From positions 1 through 64,000 of the forward strand of contig JAIUOT010000011.1 of NCBI GenBank assembly GCA_020161015.1: a DNA stretch of 64,000 nucleotides. The letters are read 5' to 3'. Below, piece after piece: positions 51,116-59,712 of this stretch. The stretch comes from Actinomycetota bacterium. GTDB lineage: Bacteria; Actinomycetota; Actinomycetes; Propionibacteriales; Propionibacteriaceae. Numbering within the stretch: the first letter of the stretch is position 1; every line of letters starts with the position of its first letter. A model generated the notes under the pieces. The model did not search any database, was not told the origin of the DNA, and saw only the letters and a program-made list of their open reading frames with translations. The translations under genes and the position numbers were made by a program.

Positions 51116-52219
51116 ATGAGCGAGAACGACATTCCGCGCCTGCAGATGCACCACCCCGGCGAGGTCGCCGAACTGATCCCCTACCTGGTCGGGTTCACCC
51201 CCGACGAGTCCCTGGTCGTCATCGTCACCCGCAACAACCGCGTCGAGGTCACCGCCCGCGTCGACCTCGACGACATCGGTGCCCCGGGCGCCGCCGAAGA
51301 CCTCCTCGACCGGATCTGGAACCGGTTCCCCGACGCCGACGCGTTCCTGGTCGCCTACACCGAAGACCACCCCGCCGGCTGGGACATGCTCCACCGGGCT
51401 GATGCCCACCTGTCCGACCACGCCGACCGGCAGACCATGCTCGTCGACGCCGACACCTGGGAACTCGCCGACGGCGAAACCGGCACCATCGACCCGACTG
51501 GCGAGATCGCCACCCAGGCCGCCAATTACGGCCTCACCCTGCGGCCCAACCGGCACGACCTGCAGGTCGCGTTCGCCAGCGCCCCGGACAGCGACCAGCT
51601 CGCCACCCGCATCGGCGCCGTCCTCGACACCCTGCCCAGACCCCGCGACACCGAAGCCATCCTTGCCCGCACCGCCGAGTTGATCGGCCGCAACCTGCCC
51701 GACCAGCCCGCCGACGTCACTCAGCCCGTCCAGGCGCACGTCCCGCTCGATGACGCGATCGCGCTGGCCGTCCTGGCCCAGAACCCGTCCGCGCAGAGCC
51801 TCGCCGTGCTGTCGATCACCCGCGAGAACGCCCCCGAGCACCTCGCCCTGTGGCGCGACGTCGTCAACCAGGTGCCCGCCTACGGCGCCGAAGCGCCGCT
51901 GTACCTGGCCGGCATGGCCGCCTGGGTCAGCGGCGACGGGGCCAGCGCCGTCGTCGCCCTCGACCGGTCCACCGACCTCAACCCCGACGGACGCCCCACC
52001 GGCCAAGTGCAGCTGCTCAGCCAGCTCATCGACCAGGTCGTCCCACCCTCGGCGTGGGAGTACATCCGCGACGACGTGCTCGCCGACGCCGACCCCCGCG
52101 TCCGCACCGCCCTCCACACCCCGGCCGAACCCGAAGTGTGGGAAACCGTCACGCCGAAACCCATCCGGAACCCCGACTCGCTCGACGTCTCGCCGCCCGC
52201 CCCCGGAATCGCCATCTGA
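51116..52219 (+). CDS. DUF4192 protein
   Basis: A 367-residue protein with the DUF4192 features GEVAELIPYLVGFTPDESLV near the N-terminus and MAAWVSGDGASAVVALDRS in the C-terminal half. DUF4192 is widespread in actinobacteria with no known activity. Here it lies inside the conjugation operon between the two halves of the coupling protein. The tail has EPEVWETVTPKP and ends APGIAI, resembling the ArdC-like tail. GAAGGAG precedes the ATG. Confidence 0.88.
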   Translation: MSENDIPRLQMHHPGEVAELIPYLVGFTPDESLVVIVTRNNRVEVTARVDLDDIGAPGAAEDLLDRIWNRFPDADAFLVAYTEDHPAGWDMLHRADAHLSDHADRQTMLVDADTWELADGETGTIDPTGEIATQAANYGLTLRPNRHDLQVAFASAPDSDQLATRIGAVLDTLPRPRDTEAILARTAELIGRNLPDQPADVTQPVQAHVPLDDAIALAVLAQNPSAQSLAVLSITRENAPEHLALWRDVVNQVPAYGAEAPLYLAGMAAWVSGDGASAVVALDRSTDLNPDGRPTGQVQLLSQLIDQVVPPSAWEYIRDDVLADADPRVRTALHTPAEPEVWETVTPKPIRNPDSLDVSPPAPGIAI

Positions 52220-52221
52220 CC

Positions 52222-53661
52222 ATGCCCCTCACGAGACGACGTTTCGACCCGGCCCAGGTCGGGTGGCGGATCGGAACGGCCCAAGAGCCCCGCGGCGGCG
52301 AGCTGTGGTGCCCGTGGGACCGGACCGCCGGCGTCATCGGCCCCCAGGGCTCGGGCAAGACGCTGGACCTGCTCACCCCGGCCCTGCTCGCCGCACCCGG
52401 GGCGGCGCTGGTCACCCTCACCAAGGCCGACGACCTGCTGCTGACCTACACCGCCCGCCGCAGCAACGACCGTCCCGCCGTGGTGCTCGACCCGTTCGCC
52501 CAGGCCGCCGGACTGGACGAACTCGTCTGGGACCCGATCGCCGGCTGCATCGACCCATTCGTCGCGGAACGCCGCGCCAAGGCGTTCACCGCCGGCACCA
52601 TCAAAGCCAGCACCACCAGCGGCTCCGGGGACGCCGCCGCCCGGTTCTATGCCGCCCAGTCAGCGAAGGTGCTGCAGTGCTACTTCCACGCCGCCGCTCT
52701 CGCCGGCCACAGCCTCGACCGGCTCCTGGAATGGGTCGCCCGACCGCAGGCCACCCACGAACCCGAAGAGATCCTGCTCAACCACCCCGGCTCCGCCCAC
52801 TTCTGGCACGGCCTGCTGCGGGGAGCGCTCACCGGCGACGACCGCACCACCGGCAACACCATCACCACCGTCCAACAGGCCATGAGCCTGTTCTTCCAAC
52901 CCGACATCCGCGCTCGCTGCGTTCCCCGACCAGGCCGCCAGGCCACCGATTTCGCTGCCATCATCCGCGCCCGGGGCACGTTCTATCTGCTCGGACGCGA
53001 AGACCCGTACGCCTCCGCGTCCCCGCTGATGACCGCGCTGGCCGAACACGTCCTCGACACCGCCCTGCAACTCGCGAACGCCAGCCCGTGGGGACGGCTG
53101 TGCCCACCCATGCTCGCCTGCCTGGACGAACTGCCGTCCACCGCACCCCTGCCGACGCTGCGCACGAGGATGGCGAACGAGCGGGCGCTGGGGATCTCGT
53201 TCATCTACGCCGCCCAGACCTGGCGGCAACTCGCCTCAATCTTCGGCGACACCGACGCCCGCGCCCTGTTCGGCCTCACCAATGTCCTGATCATGTTCGG
53301 CGGCTCCAAAGACGTCGCATTCAACAAGGAACTCTCCGACCTCGTCGGCACCACCCGCGTCACCCGCACCACCTGGCAACTCGGACAAACCGGCGGACGC
53401 TCCGCCCACGGCGACGACATGCTTATCCTCCGCCCAGAAGAAGTCCGCCAACTCCCCGAGAAACACGCCCTCGTCGTCGCCGAGAACAGTAAACCCATCA
53501 TCGCCCGACTCACCCGCTGCATCGACGGCAAGACCGGCCGAGAGTTGCTCGCCCAGCAGCGCGACAAGCGACAAGAGCTTCAGGCCAGACGGGATCGGGC
53601 GATCTCCAACGAAGCCCGAGCCGTGGCGACGCTCACCGGCCAGCGGGACGGCCAGCCGTGA
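52222..53661 (+). CDS. VirD4/TraG-like coupling ATPase (soluble part)
   Basis: A 479-residue TraG/VirD4-family ATPase with Walker A GPQGSGKT (residues 40-47), Walker B ACLDELPS (Asp302-Glu303) and later GGSKDVAFNKELSDLVG. There is no N-terminal membrane anchor; the 50448 gene most likely supplies it. Coupling proteins bring the relaxosome to the T4SS channel. A degraded relative of the Walker B region lies at 55787. The end overlaps the next gene (GTGA). Confidence 0.92.
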   Translation: MPLTRRRFDPAQVGWRIGTAQEPRGGELWCPWDRTAGVIGPQGSGKTLDLLTPALLAAPGAALVTLTKADDLLLTYTARRSNDRPAVVLDPFAQAAGLDELVWDPIAGCIDPFVAERRAKAFTAGTIKASTTSGSGDAAARFYAAQSAKVLQCYFHAAALAGHSLDRLLEWVARPQATHEPEEILLNHPGSAHFWHGLLRGALTGDDRTTGNTITTVQQAMSLFFQPDIRARCVPRPGRQATDFAAIIRARGTFYLLGREDPYASASPLMTALAEHVLDTALQLANASPWGRLCPPMLACLDELPSTAPLPTLRTRMANERALGISFIYAAQTWRQLASIFGDTDARALFGLTNVLIMFGGSKDVAFNKELSDLVGTTRVTRTTWQLGQTGGRSAHGDDMLILRPEEVRQLPEKHALVVAENSKPIIARLTRCIDGKTGRELLAQQRDKRQELQARRDRAISNEARAVATLTGQRDGQP

Positions 53662-54296
53662 GCGTCCCGCTTGTCCTGCCGTTCCCGACCCCAAACAGCA
53701 AGGAACTCCGCAAGGCCTACAACGACTTGTACCTTGCGGTGAACGGCGACGAGGCAGCCAAGAAGCGAGTCGGCAACCCGACGAAGCTGCCGCGACCGTG
53801 GGACCCGCCGACCTGCACCAAGCCGGAACTGCGTCGCGAGCTGTGGGCTTGGTTGGAGGAGTTCGTGATCTGGTTCAACCACGAATACGTCTGGGACCAC
53901 AACGTCGGCATGATCCCGGCGTGCTGGCCCCAACACCCGCACCTGGTGCACGAGATCGCCGTCGTGGCCGACCAGCGCCGCCGCGCCGGCCTCGACCCCA
54001 CCAGCAGCGCCCTCGAAGAGTGGCACCGCTTCGGCGTCCCAGGCTTCCTCGAACGCCTCCGGACGCGCACCAAGAACGGCTGTGACGAGCACCACGCTGC
54101 CTGGCCAGCAACCGCACGCTACGTCCGGAGCACCGGCGTCCGTTCCACCGACCTCCGCTCGAAGCTCTTCGCGCTCGACGTCGCAACCCTCCAACCCCCC
54201 GATCCGGCGCCGACGACGAAGCCACCCGCGCTCCATCTGGTTCGCCAGCCGAGCGGTGACCTCCTCGACCCGGTGACCGGACAGATCTTCAGCTGA
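53658..54296 (+). CDS. DUF4913-like protein, last gene of the T4SS operon
   Basis: A 212-residue protein. LWAWLEEFVIWFNHEYVWD followed by IPACWPQHPHLVHEIAVVAD resembles the DUF4913 pattern (aromatic-rich helix, then CWxxHP and a helix). This domain is common on actinobacterial plasmids and ICEs and may bind DNA or the coupling protein; its activity is unknown. GTG start overlaps the coupling ATPase stop. It ends 13 bp before the region of ICE debris. Confidence 0.72.
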   Translation: MSVPLVLPFPTPNSKELRKAYNDLYLAVNGDEAAKKRVGNPTKLPRPWDPPTCTKPELRRELWAWLEEFVIWFNHEYVWDHNVGMIPACWPQHPHLVHEIAVVADQRRRAGLDPTSSALEEWHRFGVPGFLERLRTRTKNGCDEHHAAWPATARYVRSTGVRSTDLRSKLFALDVATLQPPDPAPTTKPPALHLVRQPSGDLLDPVTGQIFS

Positions 54297-54309
54297 GGCG
54301 AGCGCGGAT

Positions 54310-55564
54310 CTTCACCGTCGAAGCTCACGTGCGAGGTTGGCCGCCATCTCGACCATGGGCAGGAGTGGCGTGTCGGCGTCCGCGCGCAGGCTCTCGTACC
54401 GCTGAGCACGTAATCGCGGGCGAGTGGTACAGCCATGCTCAAGTGGCCGCGCTTCGGCGCATACACGTCGCCCTCGGCGATCAGTTCTTCGCGGATCCAG
54501 GAGACCTCTCGTTGCTCGCGCCCGAGAGCTCGCGAGATCTGCGCCGCCAATGCTTGTCCTGCGAGCAGGGCGAGGGCCGCCATGAACTCCATTTGGGGAT
54601 CGCTGATGCGGTCCCAGCGCGGCCCGAGGGTGCGGCGCTCGATTTGCCGTGCGGCTGATGGGATCGCAGCGTCCACCTCTGTCACGGTGACCTGTGCAGG
54701 GCCCGGGTGCGGCGCGCCAGACGGCGTCGGCGAACAGTTGCAGGTCCGCGGGGCAGCCGTTGGTGACGGTCACGATCTCTTCGGCGGCTTCGGGCTCCCA
54801 CAGGACTCCGGCCTGACGGGCGGGCTCGACGATCGCGTAGCGCGCATCTTCATGCTCCAGTGCCAGGAGGATCGGTTCGACGGCGAAGAGCCGGTCCGGA
54901 TGGGTCACTCCGGCGGCGCGGAGCGCCTGCGGGGTGTGAGGAAGGCCCGTGCCTGAAAAGCACAACGGCGGCCTTCGGGTGGTCGACGTTGAGCCGGTGG
55001 AGGACAGTCGCGAGCAGAGGGGTCGGGCCGGGTCGCTGCCCTGCATCTCGGAGACCGTGATCAGGACGCCGCCGAGCGGGCCATCCCTGCGGATCTCGAC
55101 GGCCAGCGCGTCGAGGGCGGCTGCGAGGGTGCCGGCGTCGGTCGGTCCTGTCGTCGTCTCGCGATCCCGTAGCGAGAGTCCCGCCCCGACGCCAGCCACG
55201 CTGAGGTCCACGCCGGCGATCCGGTCGAAGAAGGCTTTCGTGCGTCGCCACGCAACTGCGTCCTCGGCCAGCCGGGTTCGAGCTTGGGCGAGAAGGACTG
55301 CACCAGACCGGCCTGCCCGGTCACCGCCTGCAGGTTGATCACCTCGAACCCCTGATCGCGTGACAGCGCGGCGAACGCGGATACGGTCGCCGTCTTCCCG
55401 ACCGCGCAGGCCCACCAGGACAGTGTCGAGCGCCGCACCCGGCCCGAGGCGGCAACGTCGCTGAGCATCAGATGCCAGTCACGCATCGGTACGTCCCGGC
55501 CGGCAAGAACCCTGGGGCTGTGTCCGGCGCCCGGTGTGTAGACGCTGCCTTCCACGGATACCAC
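54310..55564 (-). pseudogene. Frameshifted AAA+ ATPase related to the 25540-26715 gene
   Basis: Three reading frames join into one ancestral protein. The N-terminus, with YTPGAGHSPRVLAGRD and WACAVGKTATVSAF (eroded Walker A), ends near 55270. The middle, with LRAAGVTHPDRLFAVEP and NGCPADLQLF, ends near 54700. The C-terminus, with RISDPQMEFMAALALLAGQ and VYAPKRGHLSM, ends near 54310. The order matches the intact ATPase at 25540-26715, whose C-terminus has EREFMAAMTSGGG and IYMPERGKVAF. At least two frameshifts inactivate it. Upstream are two TCTAGA repeats (55592 and 55602), possibly its old operator. Confidence 0.8.
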
Positions 55565-55625
55565 CTAGATCGGTCGAGAATGGGGCTGTTTTCTAGATGG
55601 GTCTAGACCGTGCTGGGCGTCCGCG

Positions 55626-55786
55626 TCAGAACGCGCAGCACGGCGTGCGGACGGCTACCAGCGCTGCGATCCAGGCGACACACAAGAGCCATGGGCCGTA
55701 CGCGATGGGGGGCCATCTTGCGTGCGGTCTTGCCACGGTGAGTGCGGCCACGAATCCGCCGAGAACGCTAAGCCAGACCGCGCCTG
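55626..55786 (-). pseudogene. C-terminal fragment of a prepilin peptidase
   Basis: Translates as GAVWLSVLGGFVAALTVARP then PIAYGPWLLCVAWIAALVA, closely matching the end of the peptidase at 63416-64000 (GAVWLSVLSGSVAALMWAKT, PIAYGPWLLCGAWIAALTN). The catalytic part is gone; the fragment breaks off at about 55786, where a coupling-protein fragment begins on the other strand. Confidence 0.82.
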
Positions 55787-56035
55787 CGCGTGTCTGGACG
55801 AGTTGCCCTCCACCGCGCCGCTGCCAACGCTGCGTACTCGGATGGCGAACGAGAAGGCGCGGCATCTGTTCATCCACGCCGCCCAGGCCTGCGGGCAGCT
55901 CGCCTCGATCATCGGCGAGACCGACGCCCGTGCGCTGTTCGGGAGCGCCAACGTCCTGATCATGTTCGGCGGCTCGATGGATGTCGCGTTCAACAAGGGG
56001 GGCTCCGACCTCGTCGGCACGACGCGCGTGACCAG
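55787..56035 (+). pseudogene. Fragment of a VirD4/TraG-like coupling ATPase
   Basis: Encodes ACLDELPSTAPLPTLRTRMA, then QLASIIGETDARALFG and NVLIMFGGSMDVAFNKGGS, matching residues about 299-385 of the intact coupling ATPase at 52222. Only the Walker B region remains, with a one-codon deletion and no start. Codon-level divergence shows an older, separate copy and not a recent duplication. Confidence 0.85.
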
Positions 56036-56605
56036 AGCCCGATCGCTGGGGGTTCCCCAGGTGGGCTGCGTCCGAGTCGGGGCGTGTCTGATGTGCCGAG
56101 GCTGGGTGGCCTTGATCAGTTGATGGCTGACGAGGTGCTGCTGCTCTGGCCGCGGGCATGACGCAGGCGACTTGAGGGTGCTGTCGATGACCAAGGGCCT
56201 GGCCGCAGGCCGGGGTGTTCGCGCGATCAGGGAACCGAGCACCGCAGAGGTGAGGAGTTCGATGACCACGTCGACACTCGGCCATGGGATCCGACGGGGC
56301 CCCGCACGACCGGAGACCGCGCCCCCAGTGAGGTAGTCACGCGTGCAGGTTGATGAATGCCCCCAGTAGGAGCGTCTTCGACATCTCGGGGAAACTGAGT
56401 AACCGGATACTTGACATGCGCGGTGGGCTCGGGAGAGTATGTACCAGATGCTTTCGGGTGCTCGTGTCACAGGCGAACAGGAGTGGCCGTCTGGCTCACA
56501 ACTTGCGCCGCGGGGTGCCTTTGGTCAATCCCCGAAGGTGGCTGGGCTGGTGTGCGATCAAGTCGCACCGGTAAACACTGGAGTTCGCCATGAAATGGAG
56601 TTGCC
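56036..56605. other. Intergenic region before the sugar-uptake operon
   Basis: I see no gene. TTGACA at 56411-56416, 18 nt, then GAGTAT could be a promoter, about 165 bp before the operon. A perfect inverted repeat at 56552-56568 lies close to the first gene. The left part is probably further debris of the second element. Confidence 0.5.
56552..56568. promoter_or_regulatory. Candidate operator of the sugar operon
   Basis: GTGCGA-TCAAG-TCGCAC, a perfect 6-bp inverted repeat, lies 37 bp before the start of the solute-binding-protein gene. It is a candidate site for the LacI-type regulator encoded at the end of the operon. The odd-length spacing is not typical for LacI-family operators, so the assignment is uncertain. 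Confidence 0.4.
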
Positions 56606-57862
56606 ATGATTAGATTGCGCGCATTCGCAATCGCCGCCGCCGTAGCCTTGAGCACGGCATCATTGGCTGGCTGTGCCAGCGGGAACAGTAGCGGAAGTTC
56701 CTCCTCCGCCGAGGACGGCCGTGGGCCGATCACCTTCGCGTCCGGCAAGGACTTCACCAAGGAGATGGGCACGCTCCTGGACAAGTGGAACGCCGCCCAC
56801 CCCGCCGAGAAGGTCACGCTGCTGGAGCTGGCGGCCTCGCCGGACGACCAGCGGACGGCATTCGTGCAGAACTTCCAGGCGAAGAGCAGCGCGTACGACG
56901 TCCTGTGGTCCGACGTGGTGTGGACCTCGGAGTTCGCCTCACACGGTTGGCTGGAGGAACTCGATCCCACGGTGTTCGCGTCCTCCGACATCATGCCGGC
57001 GGCTGTGAAGTCGGCCACCTACGACGGCAAGACGTGGGGCGCGCCGTTCATGACGAACGCCGGTCTGCTGTTCTACCGCTCGGACCTCGTCAAGACTCCC
57101 CCGACAACCTGGGCAGACCTGTTCAAGAGCTGCGAGGGCCGCCCGTCGGGCATGGACTGCTACGCGGGGCAGTTCGCTCAGTACGAGGGCCTCACGGTGA
57201 ACGCCGCCGAGGCGATCAATGACGCCGGCGGGGCGTTCCTGGCGGCAGACGGCAAGACTGTCACCGTCGACACCCCTGAGGCGCGTGCAGGCCTGAGCGT
57301 CCTGGCGGACGCCTTCAAGAACGGCATGATCAACAAGGAGGCGATCACCTACAAGGAGGAGGAGAGCCGGCGGGCGTTCGTCGAGGGTCGTCTGATGTAC
57401 CTGCGGAACTGGCCTTACGTCTACACCAGTGCCAGCGCGACCGACTCGGCGATCAAGGGCAAGTTCGGAATCGCTCCTCTTCCGGGAGTCAGTGGGCCGG
57501 GCGTTTCGTCCCTGGGTGGCATTGACCTTGTGGTCTCGAAGTTCTCCAGGTACAAGGCGACCGCGAAGGACTTCCTCGCCTTCATGCAGTCGGAGGAGAC
57601 GCAGAAGTTCGTGGTCTCGGCGATGAACCAGGCCTCCGTGCGGACCGCCCTCTATGACGACCCCGACCTGATCAAGGTCTCGCCGTACCTTCCGGAGCTC
57701 AAGAAGTCGCTGCTGAACGCGAATCCCCGTCCCGTCACTCCCAACTACAACGCGGTGAGCCTGGCGATCCAGAAGAACGTCTACCCCGCGTTGCAAGGCT
57801 CGGTGACCGTCGATCAGGCGATCACGCAGATGGCAGCCGACCTCGCCAACGCTGTCGGCTGA
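56606..57862 (+). CDS. ABC sugar transporter, solute-binding lipoprotein
   Basis: A 418-residue type 1 extracellular solute-binding protein with a lipoprotein signal (VALSTASLAGC, Cys about residue 23), then a Ser/Gly linker and the two-lobed domain (FASGKDFTKEMGTLLDKWNAA, LFYRSDLVKTPPTTWADL). It catches a sugar or oligosaccharide outside the cell for the two permeases that follow. No ATPase gene is in the operon, so a shared MsiK-type ATPase is likely. The substrate is unknown. Confidence 0.93.
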   Translation: MIRLRAFAIAAAVALSTASLAGCASGNSSGSSSSAEDGRGPITFASGKDFTKEMGTLLDKWNAAHPAEKVTLLELAASPDDQRTAFVQNFQAKSSAYDVLWSDVVWTSEFASHGWLEELDPTVFASSDIMPAAVKSATYDGKTWGAPFMTNAGLLFYRSDLVKTPPTTWADLFKSCEGRPSGMDCYAGQFAQYEGLTVNAAEAINDAGGAFLAADGKTVTVDTPEARAGLSVLADAFKNGMINKEAITYKEEESRRAFVEGRLMYLRNWPYVYTSASATDSAIKGKFGIAPLPGVSGPGVSSLGGIDLVVSKFSRYKATAKDFLAFMQSEETQKFVVSAMNQASVRTALYDDPDLIKVSPYLPELKKSLLNANPRPVTPNYNAVSLAIQKNVYPALQGSVTVDQAITQMAADLANAVG

Positions 57863-57893
57863 GCCGGGCCCGGTACTCAGAAGGCGAGCCGTC

Positions 57894-58835
57894 ATGACCT
57901 CACCCGCACTCCTCCCGACCCGGGACCGCCCGCGTCGAACGCCTGCTTCGCGAGCGGGGGAGAAGCTGCACCCGGTGAATGAAGGGCGGCTCGCCTTCTG
58001 GCTGATCATTCCCTCGATCCTCCTGCTCACCCTGGTGATCGGCTATCCGGTCGTGCAGGGGATCTGGCGCTCCTTCTTCGCCGACTCGATCGACGGGCCG
58101 CTGGAGTTCGTCGGCTTCGGCAACTACGCCCAAGCCTTGTGGGGCCGATACAGCAAGGAGTTCTGGGCCGCTTTCAACGTGACCTGGTTCTTCACGATCA
58201 CCACCGTTGTGCTGGAGACCCTGATCGGCATGGCGATGGCCTTGTTCATGAACCGGGCCTTTCGGGGCCGTGGACTCATGCGGGCAAGCGTTCTGGTTCC
58301 GTGGGCAATCCCCACAGCAGTCGCTGCGGTCATGTGGCGTTGGGCATTCGACCCGCGCGGGATCGTCAACCACGTCCTCGGCACCACGATCACCTGGACG
58401 GGCATGGAATGGTCGTCCAAGGTCGCCATCATCGTGGCGGACACCTGGAAGACGGCACCCTTCGTCGCCCTGCTGATTCTTGCCGGGCTCCAGATCATCC
58501 CGGATGAGGTCTACGAGGCGGCGGCGATGGACGGGGCCGGCCCCTGGAAGCGGTTCTGGCACATCACGTTGCCGATGGTGCGGCCGTCGCTGCTGGTGGC
58601 CGTACTGTTTCGGATGCTCGACGCCCTGCGCATGTACGACCTCCCGGCGATCTTCACCAACGGGGCCAATGACACCACCACGCTCTCGATCCTGGTCGTT
58701 CGTGCCAGCCTGGGCAACCTGCAGCCGGGCTACGGCGGTGCTCTGTCCACGATCACCTTCGCCGTGATCTTCCTCGCTGCTTTTCTCTTCGTCCGCCTGC
58801 TGGGCGCAAATGTCGTGCCGAAGGAACGGTCCTGA
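57894..58835 (+). CDS. ABC sugar transporter, permease 1 (MalF-like)
   Basis: A 313-residue permease with six predicted helices and the EAA loop (YEAAAMDGAGPWKRFWHITLP, near residues 204-224). The first helix is LAFWLIIPSILLLTLVIGYP. Works with the permease encoded one base downstream. The ATG at 57894 is 31 bp after the binding-protein stop. Confidence 0.93.
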   Translation: MTSPALLPTRDRPRRTPASRAGEKLHPVNEGRLAFWLIIPSILLLTLVIGYPVVQGIWRSFFADSIDGPLEFVGFGNYAQALWGRYSKEFWAAFNVTWFFTITTVVLETLIGMAMALFMNRAFRGRGLMRASVLVPWAIPTAVAAVMWRWAFDPRGIVNHVLGTTITWTGMEWSSKVAIIVADTWKTAPFVALLILAGLQIIPDEVYEAAAMDGAGPWKRFWHITLPMVRPSLLVAVLFRMLDALRMYDLPAIFTNGANDTTTLSILVVRASLGNLQPGYGGALSTITFAVIFLAAFLFVRLLGANVVPKERS

Positions 58836-58836
58836 G

Positions 58837-59712
58837 ATGACCATGACCACCGCCCCCGTTCGGGACTCCCGACCGGCAATGACGGCGCACCGTTGGGCCG
58901 GGCAAATCCAATTCTGGGTCGGCTTGGTCCTGATCGCATTCTTCTGCTTGGCGCCGTTCTACTGGATGGCGGTTTCCAGCCTCAAATCTCCGGAGACGAT
59001 CTTCGACAACAGACTCCTGCCTCAAGACCCCTCGGCCACCAATTACCTCGCGGTCTTCGGAGCGGACAACGATTTCTCGCTGGCGCTCCGCAACAGCCTC
59101 ATCGTCGCCGGTTCGGTGACGGTGTTGTCACTGATCGTCGGAGTCATCGCCTCGTACGCCCTCGCCCGGCTCAAGTTCCGACTCAAGAGCGTCGTGCTCG
59201 GGCTGTTCCTGGCTACGTCCATGTTCCCCGGGGTCGCGATCCTCTCGCCCATGTTCCAACTGTTCGCCGACTGGGGATGGATCAACACCTATCAGGCGAT
59301 GATCATCCCCGACGTCAGCTTCACACTGCCCCTCGGCGTGTGGATCCTCACGGGCTTCTTCGTCGCCATGCCCTGGGAACTCGAGGAGGCTGCCCGGGTG
59401 GACGGCTGCACTGCGGGCGAGGCCTTCCGCAAGGTGTTGCTCCCGCTCGCGGTTCCCGGCGTCTTCACCACGGCGATCCTGGTCTTCATCGCCGCCTGGA
59501 ACGAGTTCATGATCGCGAACTCGATGACCCAGACGCCGAGCGCCCAGCCTGTGACGGTCGCGATCGCGAAGTTCACTGGCGTTTCTCAGTTCGACCAACC
59601 GTTCGGGACTCAGATGGCCGCGGGAGTGGTCGTGACGGTTCCCCTCGTGATCATCGTCCTCATCTTCCAGCGCCGCATCATCAGCGGCCTCACCTCCGGG
59701 AGTTCCAGATGA
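58837..59712 (+). CDS. ABC sugar transporter, permease 2 (MalG-like)
   Basis: A 291-residue permease with six helices and the EAA loop EEAARVDGCTAGEAFRKVLLP (near residues 185-205). It starts one base after the stop of permease 1. A second ATG two codons in (58843) is possible. Its end overlaps the epimerase gene by 4 bp, so transport and metabolism are translationally linked. Confidence 0.93.
   Translation: MTMTTAPVRDSRPAMTAHRWAGQIQFWVGLVLIAFFCLAPFYWMAVSSLKSPETIFDNRLLPQDPSATNYLAVFGADNDFSLALRNSLIVAGSVTVLSLIVGVIASYALARLKFRLKSVVLGLFLATSMFPGVAILSPMFQLFADWGWINTYQAMIIPDVSFTLPLGVWILTGFFVAMPWELEEAARVDGCTAGEAFRKVLLPLAVPGVFTTAILVFIAAWNEFMIANSMTQTPSAQPVTVAIAKFTGVSQFDQPFGTQMAAGVVVTVPLVIIVLIFQRRIISGLTSGSSR

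Larger units (their letters stand above)
16858..54296. mobile_element. Integrative conjugative element next to tRNA-Leu (right end uncertain)
   Basis: The segment starts at the 3' end of tRNA-Leu with excisionase and tyrosine integrase genes. It contains ArdC-like antirestriction and RES toxin-antitoxin genes, a Tad/Flp pilus operon, and a type IV secretion operon with VirB4-like, VirB6-like, transglycosylase and VirD4-like proteins. The last clear conjugation gene ends at 54296. I saw no second copy of the tRNA 3' end before the window ends, so attR is missing, too short to recognise, or outside. Related debris continues to about 56035 and a prepilin peptidase lies at 63416, so the true element could be longer. 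No relaxase was recognised. Confidence 0.8.

Noticed and set aside
56411-56440. TTGACA-N18-GAGTAT as the main promoter of the sugar operon
   Set aside because: The -10 is poor and it lies about 165 bp before the start codon. I mention it in the intergenic entry but do not call it.
55655-56470. 271-codon minus-strand frame opposite the coupling-ATPase fragment
   Set aside because: It covers two unrelated gene fragments on opposite strands and has no domain of its own apart from the peptidase-derived end in another frame.
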